From: Streptomyces sp. NBC_01235 | Lineage (GTDB): Bacteria; Actinomycetota; Actinomycetes; Streptomycetales; Streptomycetaceae | Length of the DNA: 64,000 bases | NCBI RefSeq assembly: GCF_035989285.1 | Contig: NZ_CP108513.1 | Span: 5,952,001 to 6,016,000 of the forward strand | Direction: 5' to 3' | Shown here: positions 28,678 through 36,506 of the stretch, in pieces | Numbering within the stretch: the stretch's first letter is position 1 | Layout: the number at the start of each line of letters is the position of its first letter | Notes under the pieces: model-generated | The model's database searches: none | Seen by the model: only the letters and a program-made list of their open reading frames with translations | What the model was told of the DNA's origin: nothing | Program-made: the position numbers and the translations under genes

Positions 28678-29994
28678 CGTTTTCGTGTCCGCTCTCGTGT
28701 CCCCTTCCGCGTCCTGTGATCGCAACGGCAGCTCGGTGACGACCTCGAAGCCGCCGCCCGGGCGGTTGCCCGTCCGGACCCGTCCGCCCGCCGACCGGGC
28801 CCGCTCGTGCATGCCGATGAGGCCGTAACCCGTACCGACGGAAGCGGAAGCGGAAGCGGAAGTGGGGGCGGGGGCGGAGGCGAGGGACAGCGGGCGGGGG
28901 CCGCCGTCGTTCGTGACCGTGACGGCCAGTCGGTCGGCCGCGTAGACGAGCCGTATCTCGGCCGTGTGGGCGCCCGCGTGCTTGGTGACGTTGGTGAGGG
29001 CCTCCTGCACGATCCGGTACGCCGTGAGATCCGCGCCCGCCGTGAGGGGGCCGGGCTCGCCCTCGGTGTGGAGCGTGACCTGGAGGCCCGCACCCTTGAA
29101 GGAGGCGGCCAGCTCGGGAAGTTGGGCCAGGCCCGGAGTGGACGTGGCGGTGGCCGTGGGCTCCTCGGCGTCGTCCGCCCGGCGCAACAGGCCGACGGTC
29201 GCCTTGAGTTCACGCAGCGCCGAGGCGGTGGTTCCCGTGAGGTCGGCGGTGAGGCGGGCGGCCTCCTCGGGGCGGGCGGGGAGGTGGCGGGCCACGGCGC
29301 CGGCCTGCAGCCCGGCCAGGACCAGGTGGTGGGCGACGACGTCGTGCAGATCACGGGCGATGCGCATGCGCTCCTCGGTGACCCGGCGGCGCGTCTCTTC
29401 CTCGCGGGTGCGTTCGGCATGCTCGGCGCGGGCCCGGACGGCGTCCAGGTAGGCGGCGCGCAGCCGGGTCACCGTACCCAGCGAGGTGGGCAGCAGCAGC
29501 CAGGCAGTGGGACCGAGCAGCTTGAGGACCAGCGGTTCGCCGGCCGGACCCGCGGCCAGACCGGTTCCGACGAGCAGGGCGATGCCGGTGAAGGCGCAGG
29601 TGTTGGCGGTCCTGCGGTCGGTGGCGACGGCGAGCGAGTACAGGGCGACCATGAGGGGCGCCAGCAGCAGCACCGTGAGCAGGTACCCGAGCGCGGCGGC
29701 GGCGACCGCGCAGGCGAGGTTCACGGCGACCGTGCAGCGGGGACGGTCGCGGCGCCAGATCAGCACCGCGCAGGAGACGCCGGCCAGCAGCACCCCGGGC
29801 CACCAGGGGACGCCCAGGTCCTGGCCGGGGAAGGTGATCACACTGCCGGGGAACGCACAGGCGAAGAGGGCGGCGGCGAGGGCCGCGTCGGCGGGACGGG
29901 GGCGGCCGCCGCTCAGCGGCGATCCCGGCAGTTCCGTGGGGTCGACCCGTGGATCGAGGGGTCCGGCGGGCTGGGAAGGGGGCTGGGAGCTCAT
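28657..29994 (-). CDS. Orphan NarL-type sensor histidine kinase
   Basis: 445 aa. About six hydrophobic segments at residues ~35-175 form the membrane sensor. The HisKA_3 dimerisation box is ERMRIARDLHDVVAHHL (phospho-His in DLHD), followed by a HATPase_c domain with N box QEALTNVTKHA and G box GTGYGLIGMHERARSAGG. Such kinases normally phosphorylate a LuxR-type response regulator, but none adjoins it here. The C-terminus runs into the shared terminator hairpin. Signal unknown. Confidence 0.9.
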   Translation of the reverse strand: MSSQPPSQPAGPLDPRVDPTELPGSPLSGGRPRPADAALAAALFACAFPGSVITFPGQDLGVPWWPGVLLAGVSCAVLIWRRDRPRCTVAVNLACAVAAAALGYLLTVLLLAPLMVALYSLAVATDRRTANTCAFTGIALLVGTGLAAGPAGEPLVLKLLGPTAWLLLPTSLGTVTRLRAAYLDAVRARAEHAERTREEETRRRVTEERMRIARDLHDVVAHHLVLAGLQAGAVARHLPARPEEAARLTADLTGTTASALRELKATVGLLRRADDAEEPTATATSTPGLAQLPELAASFKGAGLQVTLHTEGEPGPLTAGADLTAYRIVQEALTNVTKHAGAHTAEIRLVYAADRLAVTVTNDGGPRPLSLASAPAPTSASASASVGTGYGLIGMHERARSAGGRVRTGNRPGGGFEVVTELPLRSQDAEGDTRADTKTNESHPV

Positions 29995-30048
29995 GGAAGG
30001 GGGTTCCCTGTTGCTCGACCTCGGGGGCGATGAGGAGAGGGGGCCATG

Positions 30049-30108
30049 GGTGAGAGGGGAAGCGGTGAGAGGGGAAGCGGTGAGAGGGGAGGGGGTGAGA
30101 GGGGAGGA
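30049..30108. repeat. Four tandem 15-bp repeats
   Basis: Unit ggtgagaggggaagc repeated four times, the last two diverging (ggtgagaggggaggg, ggtgagaggggagga), between the kinase gene and a small coupled operon. Confidence 0.8.
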
Positions 30109-30136
30109 GGGGGGCCGGCCGGCGGTGGGCGGCGGG

Positions 30137-30268
30137 TCAGCCGGTGGAGTGGCCGGTGGAGTGGCCGGTGGAGTGGCCCCAGCCGTGCCAGGCGGCGACC
30201 AGGGCGGAGGTGCCGAGCGCGGCGGCGAGGAGGAGGAAGAGGCAGGCCAGGTGGGCGGTCGCGGTCAC
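30137..30268 (-). CDS. 43-aa putative membrane peptide with GHST repeats
   Basis: GTG start overlaps the preceding stop (GTGA at 30265-30268), implying translational coupling. One hydrophobic helix (LACLFLLLAAALGTSALVAA), then WHGWGHSTG followed by two more HSTG repeats encoded by a 12-base tandem repeat. Function unknown. It lies downstream of the MarR operator array on the divergent strand. Confidence 0.5.
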   Translation of the reverse strand: MTATAHLACLFLLLAAALGTSALVAAWHGWGHSTGHSTGHSTG

Positions 30269-30441
30269 GGGCGGGCTCCGTCCGTGACCGCGTCTCCGTC
30301 GGGGAGCAGGGCCTGCCAGAGGGGCATGACGGTCCAGGCGGGGGCGGAGGCGGGGGCCGGGTGCCGCACGGCACCGTGGCGGGCGGGGGCCGGCCGGCGG
30401 GTGCGGCTCTTCCGGGCGGGGGCGATGGTGGCGTGCGGCAT
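30265..30441 (-). CDS. 58-aa small basic protein, divergent from marR
   Basis: ATG at 30441, ~30 bases downstream of the first MarR-type operator. It reads MPHATIAPARKSRTRRPAPA, then a Pro/Ala-rich middle and a short hydrophobic patch (WTVMPLWQALLPDGD). It overlaps the 43-aa membrane peptide by four bases, so the two are probably one operon controlled by the MarR protein. No family recognised. Confidence 0.5.
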   Translation of the reverse strand: MPHATIAPARKSRTRRPAPARHGAVRHPAPASAPAWTVMPLWQALLPDGDAVTDGARP

Positions 30442-30473
30442 GGGAGACGCTCCAGGGGTTCGAGAGCTCTTAG

Positions 30474-30545
30474 TTGCTTGAGTTAGGCAACCATGGTGAC
30501 TTACTTAAGTCAAGCAATCAATCCCATCTTGCTTGAGTTAGGCAA
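30474..30545. promoter_or_regulatory. Three phased MarR-type operator copies
   Basis: 17-bp near-palindromes at 30474-30490 (ttgcttgagttaggcaa), 30501-30517 (ttacttaagtcaagcaa) and 30529-30545 (same as the first), 27-28 bp apart. They fill the gap between the divergent 58-aa ORF and marR. Two related copies lie upstream of the GtrA-like gene at 39172-39216. Likely bound by the adjacent MarR protein. Confidence 0.7.
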
Positions 30546-30564
30546 GTATCTGTACCGTGAAAGG

Positions 30565-31068
30565 ATGCCGATACCGCCACCCGCAACTCCCGTGCCCGCA
30601 GACGTGATCGCCGTCGAGCAGGCCCTCACCCGCATCACCTACCTGGCAGGACGCGCTCGCCAGCACGACCGGCTGATGGCGCTCGCCGGACTCCCGCTGG
30701 ACCGGGCCGCCGTGGCGATCCTCCGCCACCTCGCCGAGACCGACCCGCTGCGCCCCGGGATGCTCGCCGTGCGGCTGTCCGTGGAGGCCTCCCATGTCAC
30801 GCGGCAGCTGCGGCAGTTGGAGAGGGCCGGTCTCGTCGTCCGCGTCGCGGACCCGGACGACCGGCGGGCCCAGCTCATCCAGCTCACCGAGGCGGGGCAG
30901 GGCGCGATCGACCGCATACGGGAGGCCGGCCGTCGCGGCATGAACGTCGCCCTGGCCGCCTGGGACCCGGACGACCTGCGGCAGCTCGCGACCCTCTTCC
31001 ACCGCCTCGTCGACGACTTCGTCGCCCATGCCGAGACGCCGGTGGACGAGGGCCTGCCCGACGCGTGA
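30565..31068 (+). CDS. MarR-family transcriptional regulator
   Basis: 167 aa. Winged-helix MarR domain: helices LAGRARQHDRLMALAG, AAVAILRHLAETDPLRPG, recognition helix AVRLSVEASHVTRQLRQLERAG and wing VRVADPDDRRAQLIQLTEAGQ. Binds DNA as a dimer and usually responds to small phenolic or drug ligands. ATG at 30565 lies 20 bases after the last operator copy. Expected to repress itself, the divergent small ORFs and the gtrA-like gene at 39 kb. A 482-bp segment covering its 3' two-thirds is duplicated at 35.8 kb. Confidence 0.9.
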   Translation: MPIPPPATPVPADVIAVEQALTRITYLAGRARQHDRLMALAGLPLDRAAVAILRHLAETDPLRPGMLAVRLSVEASHVTRQLRQLERAGLVVRVADPDDRRAQLIQLTEAGQGAIDRIREAGRRGMNVALAAWDPDDLRQLATLFHRLVDDFVAHAETPVDEGLPDA

Positions 31069-31179
31069 GGTTCCCGTCCCGTCGTTCCCGTCTTGCTCAG
31101 GCCCGTTGCCCGCGGCCCTGGTAGAGGGCCGAGCCCGCGCCGAGCGAGGCAACCGCCATGCCGATGCCCGTCGCGATGC
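30698..31179 (+). repeat. 482-bp segmental duplication, copy 1
   Basis: Identical, apart from about two mismatches, to 35834-36315. This copy is intact in context: it runs from inside marR into the convergent small membrane-protein gene, both of which are complete here. Confidence 0.95.
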
Positions 31180-31279
31180 CCTTCGCGCTGTCGTCGATGA
31201 GCGGGGCGGCCAGGGCCACGGTGAGGTTGAAGAGGAACAGGAACCACAGGACGGGGCGAGAGGAGAGAAGTGCCTTCAC
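31097..31279 (-). CDS. 60-aa two-helix membrane protein
   Basis: GTG start at 31279 with gaaagg upstream. Two hydrophobic segments (VLWFLFLFNLTVALAAPLI; GIATGIGMAVASLGAGSALY) separated by DDSAKG, then a basic end. It is convergent with marR, 28 bases from its stop. Function unknown. Its C-terminal half is duplicated with one substitution in the second repeat copy. Confidence 0.7.
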   Translation of the reverse strand: MKALLSSRPVLWFLFLFNLTVALAAPLIDDSAKGIATGIGMAVASLGAGSALYQGRGQRA

Positions 31280-31466
31280 GGGCGTCTGCCTTTCGGGGGC
31301 GGGAGTGGACTTCCGCGTCGGGAAGCCGCTTGATCTTGTGAGATCAACGATCCCGTCCCCGGCCGACGACCACGAGGGGCTGCTCTCCCCAGGCGGGGGT
31401 GGAGTGCTCTACACCTCTCGCGGCGCGTGCCAGGCGAGCCAGGTCGCGCCCATGCAGTCGTTCGCT

Positions 31467-31832
31467 TCAGCGGAGTGACTGTTCGACAGCCTCGAAGATG
31501 TCGGAGTCGGTTTCCTTCTGCCAGTCCGGGAGGTCGGGCCAGTCCGCCACGTAGCCCGGCTTGGGGTCCTCGAAGTGCCTGTACATCTGAGCCGTCCAGC
31601 AGGTGGCAACGAAGCGTCCCTTCTGCTCCCGGCTCAGCCGTGCGGCGTGGCCACCACTGACCTCCAGGAAATGACGCACCTGGTCGTAGACGGCTCCCGC
31701 CGCCTGGCGTTCCCAGTCCGGCGTCTCCTCCCACGGGGTCACGTAGCTGGACTTCGGCTCGCCAGGGAAGTGCTTCCGCACACCGGCAATCCATGTTTCC
31801 CGAAACAGCCGAGCGCCAGCCTGAGCCGACAT
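31467..31832 (-). CDS. 121-aa protein of two internal repeats
   Basis: ATG 31832 has agagagg five bases ahead; a GTG at 31850 overlapping the upstream stop is the alternative. The protein is two ~48-residue repeats: repeat A (WIAGVRKHFPGEPKSSYVTP, then WEETPDWERQAAG) and repeat B (CWTAQMYRHFEDPKPGYVAD, then WPDLPDWQKETDS), each with HF-x2-4-PK-x-x-YV-x-x-W and DW. Soluble, acidic, no family recognised. Directly downstream of the XRE-TPR gene and probably co-translated with it. Confidence 0.75.
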   Translation of the reverse strand: MSAQAGARLFRETWIAGVRKHFPGEPKSSYVTPWEETPDWERQAAGAVYDQVRHFLEVSGGHAARLSREQKGRFVATCWTAQMYRHFEDPKPGYVADWPDLPDWQKETDSDIFEAVEQSLR

Positions 31833-31846
31833 ACGCACCTCTCTTG

Positions 31847-33103
31847 TCACGTCGTCTTCAATGCCTCGATCTCGGACGCCAGTTCGGCGACGCGCACGTC
31901 CCGAGCCAGTTCGCCGAGGTCTGTGCGCAATCCGTCGAGTCTACGTGCGACGTAGCCGGAGCCCGACTCGCGCGCCAGGCGCAGGGCTTCCCAGCCATAG
32001 GACACGACCTGGTCGGGGTCGCCGCGGCGGGCACCAATGGCCGCGAGGTCCGTCAGTACAGCACCCCGACGCCGGAAGGAGTGTCCTTGAGCAAGTGGGC
32101 CCTGCTCAAGGGCCTTGGTGAGTGCTTGTTCGGCCAGGTCGAGTCGTCCGAGCCGGACATAGCGTGCGCCGCGTTCCTCGGCCAGTCGGGAGCCGTCGAA
32201 GCGCAGCCAGCCGCCGTTGTGCGTCCGGCCTGACAGAGTTGCCACCTTCTCGGCCTGGTCGAGAGCGCGCTCGCAGGCATCCAGGTTCCCGAGACCGGCG
32301 TGGATTTCGGCCTGGACAGAGGCGACCCAGTAGCGGGTCGAAAGGGAGCTGTCGCCGCGTCGGGCGATTCGCTCGGCGGCCGTGAGAACGCCAGAAGCGT
32401 CCTTGTACCGGCCTTCGCAGACGTCGACGTAGGCGTGACGCACGAGGGCGCAGGCCCAGAGGTCGAAGTTCCCGGCTTCTTTGCTGGCCGAGGCGGCAAT
32501 GGTGTAGGACGCAGCGGCGTCGGTGTAGCGGTTGGAGTCGAACGCCAGCTCACCGGCCAGCTGGAACAGATCACCGGCGGCGCTGCACAGCACGGTCGTC
32601 TCCCGACTCGGCCCGGATGTCAGAACCTGGTTCAGAGCAGAGAGCTGCTCCTGCACGATGGGTTGAACCGAGCCCTTTGCCCGTGCCAGTTGGTAGACCT
32701 GCCACAGGTGCTCGTTCATCCGGGCGAAGCCCGCGACGTGAGCGCCTGAAACCTCGTCGGCCAGAGCGTCGGCTTCGTCGGCCGGCAGCGCGATCAGTGC
32801 GCTGGTGACCGCTATGGCACGCAGAAACTCACGTCGGAGCATGTCGTCGGGGCTCCCTGGGCTGGAGCGGTCGGGCGGCGGCGGTCCTGCAGACTCCGTG
32901 GGGATGGCCGAGGCCGGAGAGAGCAGGTCACCGAGGCGGGTCACGTCCACTCGTAGTAACTCGGCAATTGAGAGCCGGAGTTGGGGCTGCGGAGTTGCCT
33001 TTCCTGACTCCCAGCGACCGACCGTTGTGCGGTCGACACCGAGAGCCTGGGCGAATGATTCCTGACTGTAGCCCAGGGCTTTGCGGCGTTGAGCCAGCTC
33101 CAT
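31847..33103 (-). CDS. XRE-family regulator with TPR-like C-terminus
   Basis: 418 aa from ATG 33103 (gggagg ahead). N-terminal HTH (LGYSQESFAQALGVDRTTVG, then RWESGKATPQPQLR), a Pro/Ser linker with a Tat-like MLRREFLRAIAV segment, then ~290 residues of TPR-like helices. Streptomyces regulators of this build often sit next to peptide or RiPP genes and may sense a peptide. Here it is divergent from the 78-aa ORF and radical SAM operon, so it is the obvious candidate regulator of that operon. Confidence 0.85.
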   Translation of the reverse strand: MELAQRRKALGYSQESFAQALGVDRTTVGRWESGKATPQPQLRLSIAELLRVDVTRLGDLLSPASAIPTESAGPPPPDRSSPGSPDDMLRREFLRAIAVTSALIALPADEADALADEVSGAHVAGFARMNEHLWQVYQLARAKGSVQPIVQEQLSALNQVLTSGPSRETTVLCSAAGDLFQLAGELAFDSNRYTDAAASYTIAASASKEAGNFDLWACALVRHAYVDVCEGRYKDASGVLTAAERIARRGDSSLSTRYWVASVQAEIHAGLGNLDACERALDQAEKVATLSGRTHNGGWLRFDGSRLAEERGARYVRLGRLDLAEQALTKALEQGPLAQGHSFRRRGAVLTDLAAIGARRGDPDQVVSYGWEALRLARESGSGYVARRLDGLRTDLGELARDVRVAELASEIEALKTT

Positions 33104-33253
33104 CAGTGGCCTCCCTCGCCCGACCGCCTGGACCTCGCGTCTGCACGCCGTGCAGCAGAGGTGCGTCAAGAGTGCCGCATCGATGCCGTGGAGTGCAGCA
33201 GCTCGGCGCGGTTGGCTGGTGTTCATCGCAGCTCACCAGGAAGGCAAGGGCTC

Positions 33254-33490
33254 ATGACCGAGACCGAATGCTCCGAGTCCGAAGGGAGCCGAGTCATCAT
33301 GACCATGCGGGTGTCGCGGGACTCGGGTCGTACGTGGGACAAACCAATCGTTGTCCGAGAAGGCGATCCCATCCAGCTCCTGGCGGAGCCGATCAGGTAT
33401 CCGGCCTGCAGCTGTACACGCTGTGTCAGCGGACGGTCGGTGCCGGCGCGTCGCCTGGCCCCCGCCGACCAACCGGATCTGCGGCCGTGA
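33254..33490 (+). CDS. 78-aa protein of unknown function
   Basis: ATG 33254 with aaggcaaggg ahead. It contains MRVSRDSGRTWDKPIVVREG, a segment that recurs in short proteins located beside XRE regulators in actinomycetes, then a CSCTRC cysteine motif. Could be an antagonist or partner of the divergent XRE protein; that is inference from context. It precedes the radical SAM gene by ~115 bases. Confidence 0.65.
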   Translation: MTETECSESEGSRVIMTMRVSRDSGRTWDKPIVVREGDPIQLLAEPIRYPACSCTRCVSGRSVPARRLAPADQPDLRP

Positions 33491-33605
33491 CAGCTGTCCG
33501 GCGCACGGTGCGACAGAGCATCCCCCGCCGTACAGGCTGCCTCCTTCAGTGACCGGGCCGGATTCCACCTCACTTCGCCTCCCACAACTTCGTAAGGAGC
33601 GGACG

Positions 33606-34730
33606 ATGCACCAGCTCGTCGCAAGCCCCCAGGACGGCAAGTTCGTCATGGTTCGCCCCGGAGCCAGGGGCGGGATACAGCTCCCGTTCGCGTTCTACCG
33701 TGAGTTGGGGACAGCCGTGGCTGAGCGGTCACCGGTGCCGGAATGGCTGGTCGGGGCGGCCCGCCAGGCGTGGGGCCTGGAGCTGGAGCACCGGTCGAGT
33801 GAACAGGTCGTTCTCGTCCGGTCGCAGACGCCCCTCAACTACAGCAGGGCCACTTGGGAGATCAACCGGGGCTGCAACTTCGCCTGTGATCACTGCGTTG
33901 TCTGGAAGCGCCCCTTCGAGGGCCTGTCGCCCGCAGACAAAGGCCGACTTCTGGAGCTGCTCCGAGGCGCCGGAGTGCTGTGGCTTCAGTTCACCGGTGG
34001 TGAGCCGACCATCGACCCCGACTTCCCGGTCGCGTACCGGCAGGCGTACGGCATCGGCATGATGCTGGAGATCTTGACGAACGGCACCCGCCTGGCGCAC
34101 AAGCCGACGCTGGACCTGCTGTCGACGCTGCCGCCGCACAAGATCACCGTGTCCCTGTACGGAGCCACGGCCGACAGCTTTGATGCCCTGACCCGTAAGC
34201 GTGGTGCCTTCAACCGGGTCATGAAGGGATTGGCGGCTGCCCGCGAGGCCCGGCTGCCGCTCGACTTGTCCCTGATCATTACTCGGCACAACGCCCACGA
34301 AGCCGCTGCCATGCGAAGGCTGGCCGAGCAGTACGCCACCCGTTACAAGGAGTTCGCCAACATCTCGCCGACCTACGACGGCGAGCTCGGTCCATTGGCG
34401 GCGCAGGCGCCCGAATACGTCGACCGTGCCGGCGTCTTCACCGGCTGTCCGGCCGGACACACCTTCTTCCACGTCGACCCTTTCGGGTGGGCGACGATGT
34501 GCAAGGTCGGTCGCGAAAATCCCGTCGACCTCATGACTGAGGGTCTGGACGGACTGCTGCGTCTGCCGGCCATCGCGGACGCCCAAATGCTTCGCTCCGG
34601 AGGCTGCAACGGCTGCAGGCTCAGCGAGACCTGCCGGGTCTGCCGCCCGCTGGCCAAGCTCTATCAGGACGCGAAGGCACCACTGCACACCTACTGTCAG
34701 CACGGCTTCGAGGATGGAGAAACCGCATGA
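33606..34730 (+). CDS. Radical SAM peptide-modifying enzyme
   Basis: 374 aa. Residues ~1-75 form an unrecognised N-terminal domain that could bind the precursor leader. The radical SAM core has CxxxCxxC at Cys90, Cys94, Cys97 (CNFACDHC), GGE-type motif TGGEPT and a following strand LEILTNGTRL. The C-terminus carries a SPASM-like cysteine set (CNGCRLSETCRVCRP... CQH, plus TGCPAG and TMCKVG) for auxiliary Fe-S clusters, as in RiPP maturases. ATG 33606 has aaggag ahead. Its stop overlaps the 56-aa precursor start (ATGA). Substrate is presumed to be that peptide. Confidence 0.88.
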   Translation: MHQLVASPQDGKFVMVRPGARGGIQLPFAFYRELGTAVAERSPVPEWLVGAARQAWGLELEHRSSEQVVLVRSQTPLNYSRATWEINRGCNFACDHCVVWKRPFEGLSPADKGRLLELLRGAGVLWLQFTGGEPTIDPDFPVAYRQAYGIGMMLEILTNGTRLAHKPTLDLLSTLPPHKITVSLYGATADSFDALTRKRGAFNRVMKGLAAAREARLPLDLSLIITRHNAHEAAAMRRLAEQYATRYKEFANISPTYDGELGPLAAQAPEYVDRAGVFTGCPAGHTFFHVDPFGWATMCKVGRENPVDLMTEGLDGLLRLPAIADAQMLRSGGCNGCRLSETCRVCRPLAKLYQDAKAPLHTYCQHGFEDGETA

Positions 34731-34897
34731 GCGCTGTACCCATTGAGATCACCCCACGCTCGTCCGGCGTCGGTCTGGCCGCCGGTCCGCGCCCGCAGAT
34801 CGCCGCAGACCCGGCCGGCGTCCTGCTGGTCGAGGACGTCGAGCAGCTCACCGTCGGCAGCGTGCCGGGCTGCGGAGAGGACAACCCCTACAGCTGA
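34727..34897 (+). CDS. Putative 56-aa RiPP precursor peptide
   Basis: Begins in the ATGA overlap with the radical SAM stop. Leader-like region MSAVPIEITPRSSGVGLAAG, an acidic hydrophobic stretch (VLLVEDVEQLTV), then a compact C-terminus GSVPGCGEDNPYS with one Cys, Asn, Tyr and Ser as likely modification residues. Size, coupling and composition fit a ribosomally made, post-translationally modified peptide. I do not recognise the class, and no protease or exporter gene adjoins it. A hairpin follows. Confidence 0.7.
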   Translation: MSAVPIEITPRSSGVGLAAGPRPQIAADPAGVLLVEDVEQLTVGSVPGCGEDNPYS

Positions 34898-34917
34898 CCC
34901 CGTCATCGCACCGCAAG

Positions 34918-34950
34918 CGGACCCCCGACGTTGATCCGTCGTGGGGTCCG
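34918..34950 (+). terminator. Hairpin after precursor gene
   Basis: Stem cggacccccgacg / cgtcgtggggtccg with a one-base bulge, between the precursor and the kinase gene. It could terminate most transcripts so that the precursor is made in excess over the kinase. Confidence 0.6.
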
Positions 34951-34981
34951 TGCCATGTGCCGATGAGCGAAAGTGAGTCCT

Positions 34982-35797
34982 GTGCCTACTACCCGTCTCG
35001 ACTTCGCTGACCTGTCCGCCACCGTCCGCCGCGCCATTGAACGCGAGGCAGGGCATGTGCTGGCGGTGGAGGGTGTCTCTGGCGGCCTCAACAGTGAGCT
35101 GGCGGTGCGTCTGACGACCGAGTTCGGCGCCTTCCACGTCAAGGGGCTGCGCTCGGATCACCCGCGAGTCTGGACACAGGGACGGGAAGCAGCGATCAAT
35201 CCGTACCTCCGAGGCATCGCGCCCAGGCTGTGCTGGCGACTGGAGATCGAGAACTGGGAGCTGCTCGGTTTCGAGTTCGTGGTCGGGCATCACGCCGACT
35301 ACCGTCCGGACTCGCCGGACCTGTCGAAGGTCGCCGAGCTGTTGCGGTGCCTTGGGGAGGTGCAGTGCCCGGACATCGAACTGCGGGAAGCTCCCCAGCG
35401 TCTGGAGAAGTACGTGGCCCGGTCCTCCGATGTGGACCACTTCGCTGGGACTTCCTTGCTGCACACCGACCTGAACAACGACAACGTCCTGGTGGGCGAG
35501 GCCACCCACCTGGTCGACTGGGCCTGGGCCACGTGTGGTGCGCCCTGGCTCGATGCCGGGTACTGGGTGATCTGGCTCATGGCAGTCGGCGGTCACACTC
35601 CTGAGTCCGCCGAGAAGTGGGCCGGCGAGATCCCGGCCTGGCAGTCGGCGCCGACTCAAGGTGTCACGGCGTTCGCTGTCGCCAACGCCCGTCTGTGGGA
35701 GGAGATCGGCGGCGATGCTCCTGATGCGTGGACGAGCCGACTCGTCAGGGCGTCGCGGGGGTGGGCGGACTGGCGGACTCTCAGGGGCAGGTGCTGA
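34982..35797 (+). CDS. APH-family phosphotransferase
   Basis: 271 aa from GTG 34982 (GTG 34973 is the alternative). Aminoglycoside-phosphotransferase/choline-kinase fold: catalytic loop HTDLNNDNVLV (HxDxxxxN) and metal-binding LVDWAWAT (DW in place of DFD). Such enzymes phosphorylate antibiotics, sugars or small metabolites. Its place after the radical SAM and precursor genes suggests it may phosphorylate the peptide product or give self-protection; both are inference. Ends 36 bases before the truncated marR copy. Confidence 0.8.
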   Translation: MPTTRLDFADLSATVRRAIEREAGHVLAVEGVSGGLNSELAVRLTTEFGAFHVKGLRSDHPRVWTQGREAAINPYLRGIAPRLCWRLEIENWELLGFEFVVGHHADYRPDSPDLSKVAELLRCLGEVQCPDIELREAPQRLEKYVARSSDVDHFAGTSLLHTDLNNDNVLVGEATHLVDWAWATCGAPWLDAGYWVIWLMAVGGHTPESAEKWAGEIPAWQSAPTQGVTAFAVANARLWEEIGGDAPDAWTSRLVRASRGWADWRTLRGRC

Positions 35798-35832
35798 CCA
35801 ACGCTGGTTCCGCTGCTTCGGAGAGGCCCACG

Positions 35833-36204
35833 TTGGACCGGGCCGCCGTGGCGATCCTCCGCCACCTCGCCGAGACCGACCCGCTGCGCCCCGGGATGCT
35901 CGCCGTGCGGCTGTCCGTGGAGGCCTCCCATGTCACGCGGCAGCTGCGGCAGTTGGAGAGGGCCGGTCTCGTCGTCCGCGTCGCGGACCCGGACGACCGG
36001 CGGGCCCAGCTCATCCAGCTCACCGAGGCGGGCCAGGGCGCGATCGACCGCATACGGGAGGCCGGCCGTCGCGGCATGAACGTCGCCCTGGCCGCCTGGG
36101 ACCCGGACGACCTGCGGCAGCTCGCGACCCTCTTCCACCGCCTCGTCGACGACTTCGTCGCCCATGCCGAGACGCCGGTGGACGAGGGCCTGCCCGACGC
36201 GTGA
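35833..36204 (+). pseudogene. Truncated marR copy
   Basis: Carries the sequence of the 30565-31068 marR gene from LDRAAVAILRHL to the stop, lacking the first ~45 residues and the promoter with its operators. The frame is open from 35728 through unrelated codons, so a fusion product is possible but has no ribosome site. Confidence 0.85.
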
Positions 36205-36315
36205 GGTTCCCGTCCCGTCGTTCCCGTCTTGCTCAGGCCCGTTGCCCGCGGCCCTGGTAGAGGGCCGAGCCCGCGCCGAGCGAGACAACCGCCATGCCGA
36301 TGCCCGTCGCGATGC
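35834..36315 (+). repeat. 482-bp segmental duplication, copy 2
   Basis: Second copy of 30698-31179. It is truncated on both sides: it begins mid-marR and ends mid-way through the small membrane-protein gene (one changed codon, Ala to Val). The following ~190 bases (36316-36506) carry no recognisable gene. Confidence 0.95.
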
Positions 36316-36506
36316 GGGATCACCTTCGAGCGGCGCCGGCCGGTACGGATCTGAAGCAGGTAGCGGAACGGCTTCGAGGTGCAGACCGACCGGCGGCCGA
36401 AGCCGAACGTGGACCGGCTCGGCGCGCTCGGCGAGAGCGCGTCGTCGAAGTGGCTGCGCCAGAAACCTGTGACCGGTCGCGCGGTGGGCCGGGGACCGGA
36501 AAGCGG

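Noticed and set aside
30698..36315. Single-crossover (Campbell) integration of a plasmid carrying a marR fragment
   Set aside because: Copy 1 remains continuous with intact genes on both sides and copy 2 is cut on both sides; Campbell integration would leave one intact edge on each copy.
36316..36506. Possible coding remnant (FEVQTDRRPKPNVDRLGAL in one frame)
   Set aside because: Stops upstream, no start, and no family recognised; listed only as gene-free sequence.
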